Shown here one piece after another: positions 9,173 through 17,522 of a DNA stretch of 64,000 nt. The stretch covers positions 393,832 through 457,831 of the forward strand of contig CAZTNA010000002.1 of the NCBI GenBank assembly GCA_964615305.1. The letters are read 5' to 3'. The notes beneath the pieces are model-generated. The model was not told the origin of the DNA. It did not search any database and was given only the letters and a program-made list of their open reading frames with translations. The position numbers were made by a program, and so were the translations under genes. Positions within the stretch are counted from its first letter, which is position 1. Every line of letters begins with the position of its first letter. Source of the DNA: Bog-950 sp964615305 (lineage in GTDB: Bacteria > Bacteroidota > Bacteroidia > Chitinophagales > LD1).

Positions 9173-11035
9173 TTAGTCCAACTTAAACTCTTTTCGCCAG
9201 TCATCTAATTCTTTCCATTCAGGTTGTTCGGCTTTGGCTAAAAGGTAATCACCTAATACCAGATAATCCATTTCGGTGCGCATAAAACATTTGTAAGCAT
9301 CTTCGGGCGTGCACACAGGCGGTTCGCCTCGCACGTTAAAACTGGTGTTTACCATTACGGCATAACCTGTTTTTTTCTGAAAGGTGTCAAGCAACGTCCA
9401 ATAGCGTGGGTTCGTTTCTTTGTGAATGGTTTGCACACGCGCTGAAAAATCAACGTGTGTTACGGCCGGTAAATCAGAGCGCAACACATACAAGCGCTCC
9501 ATTAAAGGGAAACCGTTGTAGCCATCGGACATTTTGTGTCTGCGTTCCTCTTTTACTGGAGCTACTATCAGCATGTAAGGCGAACCAGAACCGAGCACAA
9601 AATAGTCGCCTGCATTTTCTGCTTTTACCGAAGGAGCAAAAGGGCGGAACCCTTCGCGGTATTTTATTTTCAGGTTCAGTTTCTTCTGCATTTCTGCATT
9701 GCGCGCATCGCCTAATATACTGCGGTTTCCCAGAGCGCGAGGACCAAATTCCATTCTACCCTGAAACCATCCTACCACGTTTCCGCCATTGATTAAGTCA
9801 GCCACGTTAGCGCACAACTCATCAAAATTTTCGAACCTCTTGGAAACTGCCTTGTATTTTTTTAGATCCTGCACTATATCCAAATCAGAAAACTCGGGGC
9901 CTAAGTAAGAGCCATACATTTCATCCTGCACAGTGCACGGCTTGCGCTCCTGATTTAAGTGAATGTAGTAAGATGCTTGCGCTGCTCCCAACGCTCCACC
10001 GGCATCGCCTGCTGCGGGCTGCACAAAAATATCTTTAAACAAACCGCTGCGTAGCAACTTGCCATTGCTTACACAATTCAATGCTACACCGCCTGCCATA
10101 GTCAAGTAATCGGCATTGGTCAACCGCTTGGCTTCTGCAGCCATCTTGTAAACTATTTCTTCTGTTACTTGTTGAATAGCAAAACCTAAGTTACAGTGGT
10201 GCTGTTGCAATTCATCTTCCTCTTCTTTTTTCTTAAACCCGAAGAGTTTCTCCCACTTCTCGTCATGCACCATTCGCAAACCGGTAGCATAGTTAAAATA
10301 CTCCTGATTAAGCCAAATGCTGCCGTCATCTTTAATGTCCACCAGCACCTCTTTAATTGTGTTGATGTATTTTTTCACATCAGGCGAATCGGGATTCCCA
10401 TAGGGAGCCAGCCCCATAAGTTTGTATTCACCTGAGTTTACTTTGAATCCAAGAAAATAAGTGAAAGCAGAATACAGCAAACCAACAGAATGCGGAAAGC
10501 GCAGCTCTTTCAAAATCTCAATGTTGTTTCCGTTTCCAACACCAATAGAAGCAGTAGCCCACTCACCTACTCCATCTACCGTTAATATGGCGGCAGTTTG
10601 ATAAGGGGATGAATAAAATGCACTGGCTGCGTGCGATAAGTGATGTTCGGGAAAAAGGAATTTTGCTTTCGTTTTATCGTATCCATCTATCTTTTCCAAT
10701 TCTTCGTGCATCACGCGTTTCAGAAACATCTTTTCCTTCAGCCAAATGGGCATTGATTTAATAAACGAGACCACTCCTTTAGGGGCAAACCCGTAATACG
10801 TCTCTAAAAGCCGTTCAAACTTCAGCAACGGTTTATCGTAAAATGCAATGGCGTCAACTTCATTAATATTAACACCCGCATACTTTAAGCAAAACTGTAC
10901 AGCATTTACAGGAAAAGACTCATCGTGCTTAATACGGGTAAAACGCTCTTCCTGAGCTGCGGCTACTATCTTTCCATCTTGAATAATTGCTGCAGCAGAG
11001 TCATGATAAAAAGCGGAAATGCCTAAAATGGTCAT
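9173..11035 (-). CDS. Carbamoyltransferase, NodU/CmcH (TobZ-like) family
   Basis: The 620-residue protein has both halves of this family. The N-terminal carbamoyltransferase domain carries MTILGISAFYHDSAAAI and AAAQEERFTRIKHD at the start, the metal-binding EHHLSHAASAFYSS (His131, His132, His135) and TVDGVGEWA. The C-terminal YrdC-like half carries GRMEFGPRALGNRSILGDAR. These enzymes make carbamoyl-adenylate from carbamoyl phosphate and ATP and move the carbamoyl group to a hydroxyl on a sugar, antibiotic or lipopolysaccharide. The acceptor cannot be told from sequence. The gene ends a probable operon with phoH and purC, only 29 bp after purC. There are no antibiotic or Nod-factor genes nearby, so modification of a surface glycan is my best guess, not a demonstrated role. 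Confidence 0.9.
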   Translation of the reverse strand: MTILGISAFYHDSAAAIIQDGKIVAAAQEERFTRIKHDESFPVNAVQFCLKYAGVNINEVDAIAFYDKPLLKFERLLETYYGFAPKGVVSFIKSMPIWLKEKMFLKRVMHEELEKIDGYDKTKAKFLFPEHHLSHAASAFYSSPYQTAAILTVDGVGEWATASIGVGNGNNIEILKELRFPHSVGLLYSAFTYFLGFKVNSGEYKLMGLAPYGNPDSPDVKKYINTIKEVLVDIKDDGSIWLNQEYFNYATGLRMVHDEKWEKLFGFKKKEEEDELQQHHCNLGFAIQQVTEEIVYKMAAEAKRLTNADYLTMAGGVALNCVSNGKLLRSGLFKDIFVQPAAGDAGGALGAAQASYYIHLNQERKPCTVQDEMYGSYLGPEFSDLDIVQDLKKYKAVSKRFENFDELCANVADLINGGNVVGWFQGRMEFGPRALGNRSILGDARNAEMQKKLNLKIKYREGFRPFAPSVKAENAGDYFVLGSGSPYMLIVAPVKEERRHKMSDGYNGFPLMERLYVLRSDLPAVTHVDFSARVQTIHKETNPRYWTLLDTFQKKTGYAVMVNTSFNVRGEPPVCTPEDAYKCFMRTEMDYLVLGDYLLAKAEQPEWKELDDWRKEFKLD

Positions 11036-11064
11036 GGACGCAAAATATAAACTTAGGCAAAGAG

Positions 11065-12006
11065 TTATGCATGAATGTTTGCCGCAACTGCAGATTGTAT
11101 TTCCTGCTGTATGTTTTCAGAAGTATTCCGTACAAATTTTTTACCCGTTACTATCTCGTATAGTTGTATGTAGCGGTCAGAAATAACATCCACAAATTCA
11201 TCGGGCATAAAGGGCATTGCCTGCCCATCTTTTCCTTGAAAACCGTTTGCCATCAACCACTCGCGTACAAACTCTTTACTTAATTGTTTTTGTGGCTGAC
11301 TGCTTTTCTGCAACTCCTCATAACCATCGAGATAAAAATAGCGCGATGAATCCGGAGTATGAATTTCATCAATCAAAATTACCTTACCATCAAAAATTCC
11401 AAATTCATATTTCGTATCTACTAAAATCAACCCGCGTTCGTTGGCCATTTTTTGTCCGCGTTCAAAAACGCGGTGAGTGTAGTTCTCCATTTGGGTATAA
11501 ACCTCTTCGCTTACTATTCCGCGCTTAAGTATTTCTTCGCGCGAAATATCTTCATCGTGCCCTTCCACTGCTTTGGTGCTTGGTGTAATAATGTTTACAG
11601 GCAGTTTGTCGTTTTCTCTCAATCCCTCGGGTAAAGCAACACCACACAAAACTCGTTTACCTGACTTATACTCGCGTGCAGCATGACCGGCAAGGTAGCC
11701 GCGAATAACCATTTCAATTCTTACAGGTTCGCAACGTTTACCCATTGACACGTTTGGGTGAGGGACCGTTTCCAGCCAATTCGGAACTATATCACTAGTT
11801 GCATCAAGAAAATGTTTTGCAATTTGGTTTAACACCGCACCTTTATGAGGTATTGGCTTGGGGAGTATATGGTCAAATGCTGATATTCTATCGGTAGCTA
11901 TAACCACTAGTTTTTCACCAACGGTATAAACATCTCGAACTTTTCCGTGGTAAACATTTGTTTGATTCGGGAAATTGAAATTAGTAGTGGCAATAGCAGA
12001 AGACAT
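11065..12006 (-). CDS. purC: Phosphoribosylaminoimidazole-succinocarboxamide (SAICAR) synthase
   Basis: This 313-residue cytoplasmic enzyme joins aspartate to CAIR using ATP to give SAICAR in de novo purine synthesis. Diagnostic segments are YHGKVRDVYTVGEKLVVIATDR near the N-terminus, KRCEPVRIEMVIRGYLAGHA in the middle and LVDTKYEFGIFDGKVILIDE further on. The length suits the longer form common in Bacteroidota and fungi rather than the ~240-residue form of many other bacteria. It starts at ATG 12006, 34 bp after phoH, and is followed 29 bp later by the carbamoyltransferase gene, so the three are probably co-transcribed. No other pur gene is in the window. Confidence 0.95.
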   Translation of the reverse strand: MSSAIATTNFNFPNQTNVYHGKVRDVYTVGEKLVVIATDRISAFDHILPKPIPHKGAVLNQIAKHFLDATSDIVPNWLETVPHPNVSMGKRCEPVRIEMVIRGYLAGHAAREYKSGKRVLCGVALPEGLRENDKLPVNIITPSTKAVEGHDEDISREEILKRGIVSEEVYTQMENYTHRVFERGQKMANERGLILVDTKYEFGIFDGKVILIDEIHTPDSSRYFYLDGYEELQKSSQPQKQLSKEFVREWLMANGFQGKDGQAMPFMPDEFVDVISDRYIQLYEIVTGKKFVRNTSENIQQEIQSAVAANIHA

Positions 12007-12040
12007 TAATTTCTTGTAATTGTAGTGATCAAATTGAGTT

Positions 12041-13003
12041 TTACTCTTCTCTGTTTTGGTTTAGTGTGTCGTATGCTTTGATAATTTCTTTGACTAAACG
12101 ATGGCGTACAACATCACTCTCATTCAAATGAATAGTTGAAATACCTTCAATTGGTTTTAAAATACGAAGAGCGGTATGCAACCCTGATTTAATTTTTGGC
12201 GGTAAATCAATTTGTGTGGGGTCGCCAGTAATAATGCATTTAGAAGCAGCTCCTATACGAGTAAGAAACATTTTCAATTGCATATCGGTACAGTTCTGTG
12301 CTTCATCTAAAAGTATAAATGAATGGTCAAGGGTTCTTCCGCGCATAAATGCAAGGGGCGCAACTTCAATAACCCTATTCTCCATGTAATATTTCAATTT
12401 ATCTGGGGGAATCATATCATCTAAAGCATCGTAAAGCGGACGAAGATACGGGTCAATTTTTTCTTTTAAATCACCGGGCAAAAAGCCAAGACTTTCGCCA
12501 GCTTCAACAGCAGGGCGAGTCAGTATTATTTTTTTTACATTCTTCTCCTTAAGAGCGCGAACAGCTAAAGCAACTGCAGTATATGTTTTGCCTGTACCAG
12601 CCGGACCAATAGCAAAAACTATATCATTTTTTTCACTCTCCTTTACCATCAACAATTGATTATCTGTACGGGCGCGAACCAGAAGCCCTCCATTACCATG
12701 CACAATAACATTGCTGTGCTCTTTGTTTTTGCGCTCCGGTACAGTTTCGCCATCAGTCAGCGTTATACTCTCAATATTATCTTCGGTAAGTTTTCCGTGT
12801 CGCTCAATATGATCTACCATGCGGTCAACCTTTAATTTAAAAGAGGCAATATCAGTATCACTACCTTCTGCTTTTATGCTGCTCCCTCTCGACACCATTC
12901 GAATGGTTGGAAAATTTTTTTTAATAAAATTAAAACGTGAGTTATTTACTCCGAAAAAATCTATGGGGTCAATCCCTTCAATGTTAATGGTTATTTCTGT
13001 CAA
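12041..13003 (-). CDS. PhoH family ATPase (PhoH-like), TTG start
   Basis: The 320-residue cytoplasmic protein has a KH-like N-terminal part and a PhoH P-loop ATPase domain: Walker A GPAGTGKT at 133-140, LTRPAVEAGESLGFLPGD just after, and Walker B FILLDEAQN at ~229-237. Proteins of this family are linked to RNA metabolism and stress, but their exact role is unsettled. The start is TTG at 13003. There is no in-frame ATG between the upstream in-frame stop and this codon, and the next Met is 36 codons in, inside the conserved N-terminal region. It is the first gene of the phoH-purC-carbamoyltransferase run and is divergent from the SAM hydrolase-family gene across 174 bp. Confidence 0.9.
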   Translation of the reverse strand: MTEITINIEGIDPIDFFGVNNSRFNFIKKNFPTIRMVSRGSSIKAEGSDTDIASFKLKVDRMVDHIERHGKLTEDNIESITLTDGETVPERKNKEHSNVIVHGNGGLLVRARTDNQLLMVKESEKNDIVFAIGPAGTGKTYTAVALAVRALKEKNVKKIILTRPAVEAGESLGFLPGDLKEKIDPYLRPLYDALDDMIPPDKLKYYMENRVIEVAPLAFMRGRTLDHSFILLDEAQNCTDMQLKMFLTRIGAASKCIITGDPTQIDLPPKIKSGLHTALRILKPIEGISTIHLNESDVVRHRLVKEIIKAYDTLNQNREE

Positions 13004-13177
13004 TGCTTGTTTGATTTTGTGATACGAATTTATGCAATAGCAATCTTAGAATACTGTCTATGAAAATATATCTATCCACAAGTTTGTCCACGTAAGGTTA
13101 TTAGTATCTGAAATGTTTTTCAACACATTTGTATCGCTCGCAATTATGTATCGGCTAATTAAGAACAACATTTAGGC

Positions 13178-13948
13178 ATGACGGCAGTTACTTTAACTTC
13201 CGATTTAGGCACACGTGACTTTTATCTTGCCGCGTTAAAAGGCACTATCATTTCTCACTTTACGGACGTAAATATCATTGATGTTACACACCACATTAAA
13301 CCATTTGATATAAAAGAGGCCGCGTTTGTTATTGGCAATGCGTGTCGCTATTTCCCAAAGGGAACCATACATATTGTTCATGTTAACGGAAGCGAACGGA
13401 AAACTCGGCTTTTACTTTCTTTGGTACACGACCAGTATTTCCTAACCTTTGATAATGGACTTATATCTATGGCATTTCCACAAATTCCATATCAAACTTA
13501 TGAAGTAAATGAAGAGTTGTTTGAAAACAATTCCTTGCTATTTGAACAGGGAATAGCTCGCGTAATCGAATTTTTACACAACGAATATAAACCTACAGAT
13601 TTTGCCCATTTAGTAACCGATACTCTTACTTTCAGATTACTGCAGCCTTCAGCTATGCCAGGCAACATTAGAGGCAGTGTAATTTATATAGACCAGTTTG
13701 GAAACGCTGTTACAAACATTACTAGACAAATGTTTGCTGAAAATATTGGCGACAAGAAGTTTAACATTATGACTAACGTGGTTAGTACTAATACGCTGAG
13801 CAAAAATTATAACGATGTTGAGGAGGGAGAAATGGTTTGCCTATTTAACAGCGGTGGTTTGCTTGAGGTGGCAATTAACAAGGGTAAGGCAGAAAATTTA
13901 CTGGGTTTAAAGGTGAGTGTTTCATCTGTATTGGTACAAACTCAATAA
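13178..13948 (+). CDS. SAM hydrolase / hydroxide adenosyltransferase (DUF62) family, divergent active site
   Basis: The 256-residue product keeps the DUF62 frame: N-terminal TLTSDLGTRDFYLAALKG, VTHHIKPFDIKEAAFVIGN, FPKGTIHIVHV, FDNGLISMAFP, and a C-terminal beta domain with GSVIYIDQFGNAVTNI. Family members bind S-adenosylmethionine and either hydrolyse it to adenosine plus methionine or halogenate it. In characterised members an Asp lies in a DPGVGT-R segment and a His in an HGRD segment. Here the equivalent positions read VNGSERKTR and LFEQGI, so both appear replaced, although the Arg remains. Activity is therefore uncertain. The gene converges on the exonuclease gene with a 6 bp gap. Confidence 0.85.
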   Translation: MTAVTLTSDLGTRDFYLAALKGTIISHFTDVNIIDVTHHIKPFDIKEAAFVIGNACRYFPKGTIHIVHVNGSERKTRLLLSLVHDQYFLTFDNGLISMAFPQIPYQTYEVNEELFENNSLLFEQGIARVIEFLHNEYKPTDFAHLVTDTLTFRLLQPSAMPGNIRGSVIYIDQFGNAVTNITRQMFAENIGDKKFNIMTNVVSTNTLSKNYNDVEEGEMVCLFNSGGLLEVAINKGKAENLLGLKVSVSSVLVQTQ

Positions 13949-13954
13949 GCGTGC

Positions 13955-14755
13955 TTATAGCTTCTTCATAGCTTCTTTCATTTCGGTAAGCTTTTGCTTA
14001 GTGTGTTGAGCAAAATCTCCCTGCATCATCCAGTTATAGTACCCCGGATCTGAGCGTAAAACATCTTCCACACCTTTGCCTTTATACTTACCAAAGTTAA
14101 ACACCGGCTTACCCCTCTGATACACAAAACGCCTTCCACTATCTATTACTCTTTCTTCATTTGTAAATTCATGTAAAAAAGAAACATCGGGCTTCAAGTC
14201 AGGAGAATACTTTTCTAACTGAGCAACTAAAACTTCATATGTTGCTTTTGTATCTGCTTCTGCGCTGTGTGCATTAGTTAAATCTTTATCGCAATAAAAT
14301 TTATATGCTGCTTCTAGCGTACGTTTCTCAAACAAGGTGTAAATACGATGTACATCAATAAGTGCTCGGTTGTCTATGCTAAAGTTTATACCTACCCTTA
14401 TAAATTCTTCAAGCAACATAGGCACGTCAAACCGATTACTATTAAAGCCGGCCAAGTCGCATGGGTTTAAGAAATCAAACAACTCACCGGACTTATCTGC
14501 AAAGGTGGGTGATGTAATTACATCTTCATCGTAAATACCGTGCACCTGCGATGCCTCTATTGGAATTGGAATAGTTGGGTTAATACGGTAAGTTTTGTTC
14601 TCGTTGCTCCCATTTGTATTTATACGCAGTATGCTAATTTCTACTATCCTGTCTTTGGCAACATCAACGCCAGTACTTTCAAGATCGAAAAATGCAAGTG
14701 GCTTTTTTAGGTTGAGTTTATGGGCAGTTTTCCCAAATAGATCGAGCTGATTCAT
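13955..14755 (-). CDS. DEDDh 3'-5' exonuclease with N-terminal clamp-binding motif
   Basis: The frame extends upstream to a TTG at 14794, but ATG 14755 gives a compact start (MNQLDLFGKT) and a 266-residue protein. The exonuclease signature is complete: FFDLESTG (Asp/Glu), DLAGFNSNRFDVPML (second Asp) and HSAEAD (His and last Asp), so it is a DnaQ-like DEDDh nuclease. The C-terminal NFGKYKGKGVEDVL...YYNWMMQGDF segment resembles the small C-terminal domain of exonuclease X-like proteins. Residues 3-7, QLDLF, match the canonical beta-clamp-binding pentapeptide. It may serve as a proofreading or repair exonuclease acting at the sliding clamp. It follows the CotH gene by 50 bp on the same strand. 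Confidence 0.88.
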   Translation of the reverse strand: MNQLDLFGKTAHKLNLKKPLAFFDLESTGVDVAKDRIVEISILRINTNGSNENKTYRINPTIPIPIEASQVHGIYDEDVITSPTFADKSGELFDFLNPCDLAGFNSNRFDVPMLLEEFIRVGINFSIDNRALIDVHRIYTLFEKRTLEAAYKFYCDKDLTNAHSAEADTKATYEVLVAQLEKYSPDLKPDVSFLHEFTNEERVIDSGRRFVYQRGKPVFNFGKYKGKGVEDVLRSDPGYYNWMMQGDFAQHTKQKLTEMKEAMKKL

Positions 14756-14805
14756 TAAAGTGTTTTGAAAGGAAAAATTTTGAAACTTATACAAACTAAT
14801 TTTAG

Positions 14806-17508
14806 TTACTGCTTAACAAATCTCCGGGTTACAACTCGGCTCTCAAGATTTATCTCCAGTATATATACACCAGGCACCAATGTTTCAACCGAAGCAATAA
14901 TACTCGATGAAGCAGATACGGATTGCCGCAGCATACTTCTACCTGAAATATCAAAAATTTTCAGGTTCGAAATATTACCCCTAGAACTATAAATTCTTAA
15001 CATATCATTTACAGGATTTGGCAAAACTGAAATTACTTCATCATCTTCTCTTTCCAAATCATAACTGGTAACAAAGATTCTTAGTGAATCTGTAGTTGTA
15101 CACCCTAACGAATCAGTAACCACATGTGTAACTACGAAATCTCCAAAAGGCGAACTATAAACATGCGAAGGATTAGCTGCTGTGCTGCTATCACCATCTC
15201 CAAAATACCATAGAATGTTTTCTGCAACACTATCAATTGTAAAAAAGCTATACAAGTTGCCCGAAGTAGTAAAACCTATAGTAGCATCAGGTAGTGCCTG
15301 TTCAGTAACTTGCACTTGTGCTGTAGCTGTGCAGTTTAATGTATCTGACACGGTTACCCAATAATTTCCGCTCTGAGAAACGAGAATCGAAGAAATTGTA
15401 TCACCACTATTCCATAAATAACTGGCAAAATTGCCAGCTTGCAAAACTACTTCGGTTCCCTCACAAACAGTAGTGTCATTTCCTAAATTCACCGCAGGCA
15501 GCGGTGTAAATTCGACATTTACTTCATCGGTACCGGAACACCCAAATTCATCACTTACGGTTACATGGTACGTTCCGCTCTGCGTTGGCTGAATTGTTTG
15601 CTGAGCTTCTCCGCTACTCCATATATAGCTATCATACACCCCTGCGTTTAACTGGACACTTTTGCCGAAACAAAGTGAAGTATCGTTGCCTGCTACAGGG
15701 TAATAGCTTAGTACTGGGAAAGAATAAATAGCTGAGTCAAGCCAATGAAAACGAAGAATCAATCCAAGTTTTAATCGTTGGATTTCTTCTGAATAGTTTT
15801 GAGGAATTGGTGCAGGTTGAGGCCAGGTGGCTACTCCCAAAATTTGCCAGGTTTCAAAATTTCTCTGTTGTGCCGAATCAATATAAGCAACAGTAGAATC
15901 AATAAATGCAAAAAGCGAATCGAGATGCAGAAATGATTGACGCAGAGTGTTCCATCGGCAACGCAAATGCTTCTTAAAAAGCGTGTCTGACATCATTCGC
16001 TCCCAGTAAGCAGGCATGCCTGCTCCGGAACAAACGTATCCGAACTCATATCCCCAACCGGTGGCGTCATCACCACCGCAATAATTAGCATTTCCCCATG
16101 CAATATCGTAATCCCATACCGGGCCGGCTTTTAGTTTACCCCCTTTACTAAATTTATCTTTGTAGAAAAAAGAACTCAAGCGATAGCCATCTACGTTCTT
16201 ACTCATTTCATTAATAAGCATGTCGTCCATAAATGTTCGCTCTCCGGCAAAACGCCTGAACCCTATTCCTGTATCCTGATAACTTGTTCCGAACAAAGCA
16301 GTTTCAAAGCTGTCAACATATCGTTGAATATAGTCTTCTTGTTGGGGCTGTATATCTGTCTCTTTAGGATATTCGAATTGAAAATACACAGCATCGCCAG
16401 TAGGGTTTTGCGGGGGAAAATTAGAGTAAAATCCCGCACCGCCACTTCCGGTAAATTTGTCAATCTTAATTATATATCCACCGGTTACATCGTTCCCTGT
16501 AGTATCATCGGATTCTAGTTTAGCAATATCAACACGGTTTTTGTCGCGCTTTATTTTCTCCATTAATATATAAACTCCTAAATACTGCCCATTGATAAAT
16601 AGTTCGCAGTAGCGTGTGCGTGCTGCATAATGACCCATGCGGTTAAACAGCTCGTAGCTGAGAACATTTCGCATAAGAGTTTTATCATAATAGCTGGCTG
16701 AAAGAATCCAATCACTTTCAGCAGGCATACCCAATAGCGAAGTGTCAATTTCGTTGTTTGCTGTGTCCCATGTCTCGAAACCATAAGTTGGTTTGGGAGC
16801 AGCACCTGATGAAGATCCTCTCAATTCAATACCAATGTTGCCCATGTACGCAAACACTGAATCATTACTATAGTTTAAACTACCTGCACCATTATCAATA
16901 ATGCTAAATGCTGCTGCTATTTTTGGATCATCAGGTATAGCCTGTCCGTTTGTATTAATTTTTATTATCGGCAAATTACTGTGTATTACAGGATATGGAA
17001 CGGCCGGCCCTGAACCAAACCGGATGGTCCAACTTATAACCGAACCTTGGTCTTGCGGATAACTATCGCGTATGCGCAGTTGCCAAACACCCGAGCCCGC
17101 TTGCCCATTATTAAACAAGCCCAAATCACCCATAGGCTTAAAACTACCTGTAAAGGGTGCACTTCCAGAGGCAATAGGTGTAGTATAAGTATTTTTAAAT
17201 CCTGTGTTGGTAAAATTATCACCATCACCACCTACACCGCTTAAAAGAAGCACATCGGTTCCGTCTGGAGATATTAAGTGAATTTCCAAGTCAGAATCCC
17301 ACGTATGATTAACATTGATAGTTACTTTTTCGAAACCCCAAGAAGTATTAATCTGCGGAAAGTTTAGCGATGAAACTGAACAGTTGTAAGTATGCCAAGC
17401 TCCATCATCCGGAATAGCACCACCAGCACCCGTAAAACTTTGCGTTTGCCCTACTAAACGCATACAAACAAACAAGTAAACAACGAATATAGATCCTTTA
17501 TTTAGCAT
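14806..17508 (-). CDS. Secreted CotH kinase-family protein with P-domain, Ig/PKD-like domains and T9SS signal
   Basis: The 900-residue multidomain exported protein has a signal peptide (MLNKGSIFVVYLFVCMRLVGQ) and a proprotein-convertase P-domain at ~25-167 (GGAIPDDGAWHTYNCSV, DLEIHLISPDGT). A CotH-kinase domain at ~200-600 shows YELFNRMGHYAARTRYCELFINGQYLGVYILMEKI-type features and the DYDIAWGN motif near 466. Two Ig-like segments of the AGNDTSLCFGKSVQLNAG type, one PKD-like domain (WYFGDGDSSTAANPSHVY) and a T9SS type A domain from VLPNPVND complete it. CotH proteins are atypical protein kinases first known from spore coats; in this phylum they are common, poorly studied exported proteins. 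Its start is 14 bp after the PorE-like gene, which suggests co-expression with T9SS components. Confidence 0.9.
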   Translation of the reverse strand: MLNKGSIFVVYLFVCMRLVGQTQSFTGAGGAIPDDGAWHTYNCSVSSLNFPQINTSWGFEKVTINVNHTWDSDLEIHLISPDGTDVLLLSGVGGDGDNFTNTGFKNTYTTPIASGSAPFTGSFKPMGDLGLFNNGQAGSGVWQLRIRDSYPQDQGSVISWTIRFGSGPAVPYPVIHSNLPIIKINTNGQAIPDDPKIAAAFSIIDNGAGSLNYSNDSVFAYMGNIGIELRGSSSGAAPKPTYGFETWDTANNEIDTSLLGMPAESDWILSASYYDKTLMRNVLSYELFNRMGHYAARTRYCELFINGQYLGVYILMEKIKRDKNRVDIAKLESDDTTGNDVTGGYIIKIDKFTGSGGAGFYSNFPPQNPTGDAVYFQFEYPKETDIQPQQEDYIQRYVDSFETALFGTSYQDTGIGFRRFAGERTFMDDMLINEMSKNVDGYRLSSFFYKDKFSKGGKLKAGPVWDYDIAWGNANYCGGDDATGWGYEFGYVCSGAGMPAYWERMMSDTLFKKHLRCRWNTLRQSFLHLDSLFAFIDSTVAYIDSAQQRNFETWQILGVATWPQPAPIPQNYSEEIQRLKLGLILRFHWLDSAIYSFPVLSYYPVAGNDTSLCFGKSVQLNAGVYDSYIWSSGEAQQTIQPTQSGTYHVTVSDEFGCSGTDEVNVEFTPLPAVNLGNDTTVCEGTEVVLQAGNFASYLWNSGDTISSILVSQSGNYWVTVSDTLNCTATAQVQVTEQALPDATIGFTTSGNLYSFFTIDSVAENILWYFGDGDSSTAANPSHVYSSPFGDFVVTHVVTDSLGCTTTDSLRIFVTSYDLEREDDEVISVLPNPVNDMLRIYSSRGNISNLKIFDISGRSMLRQSVSASSSIIASVETLVPGVYILEINLESRVVTRRFVKQ

Positions 17509-17522
17509 GATTCTCTACCTAG

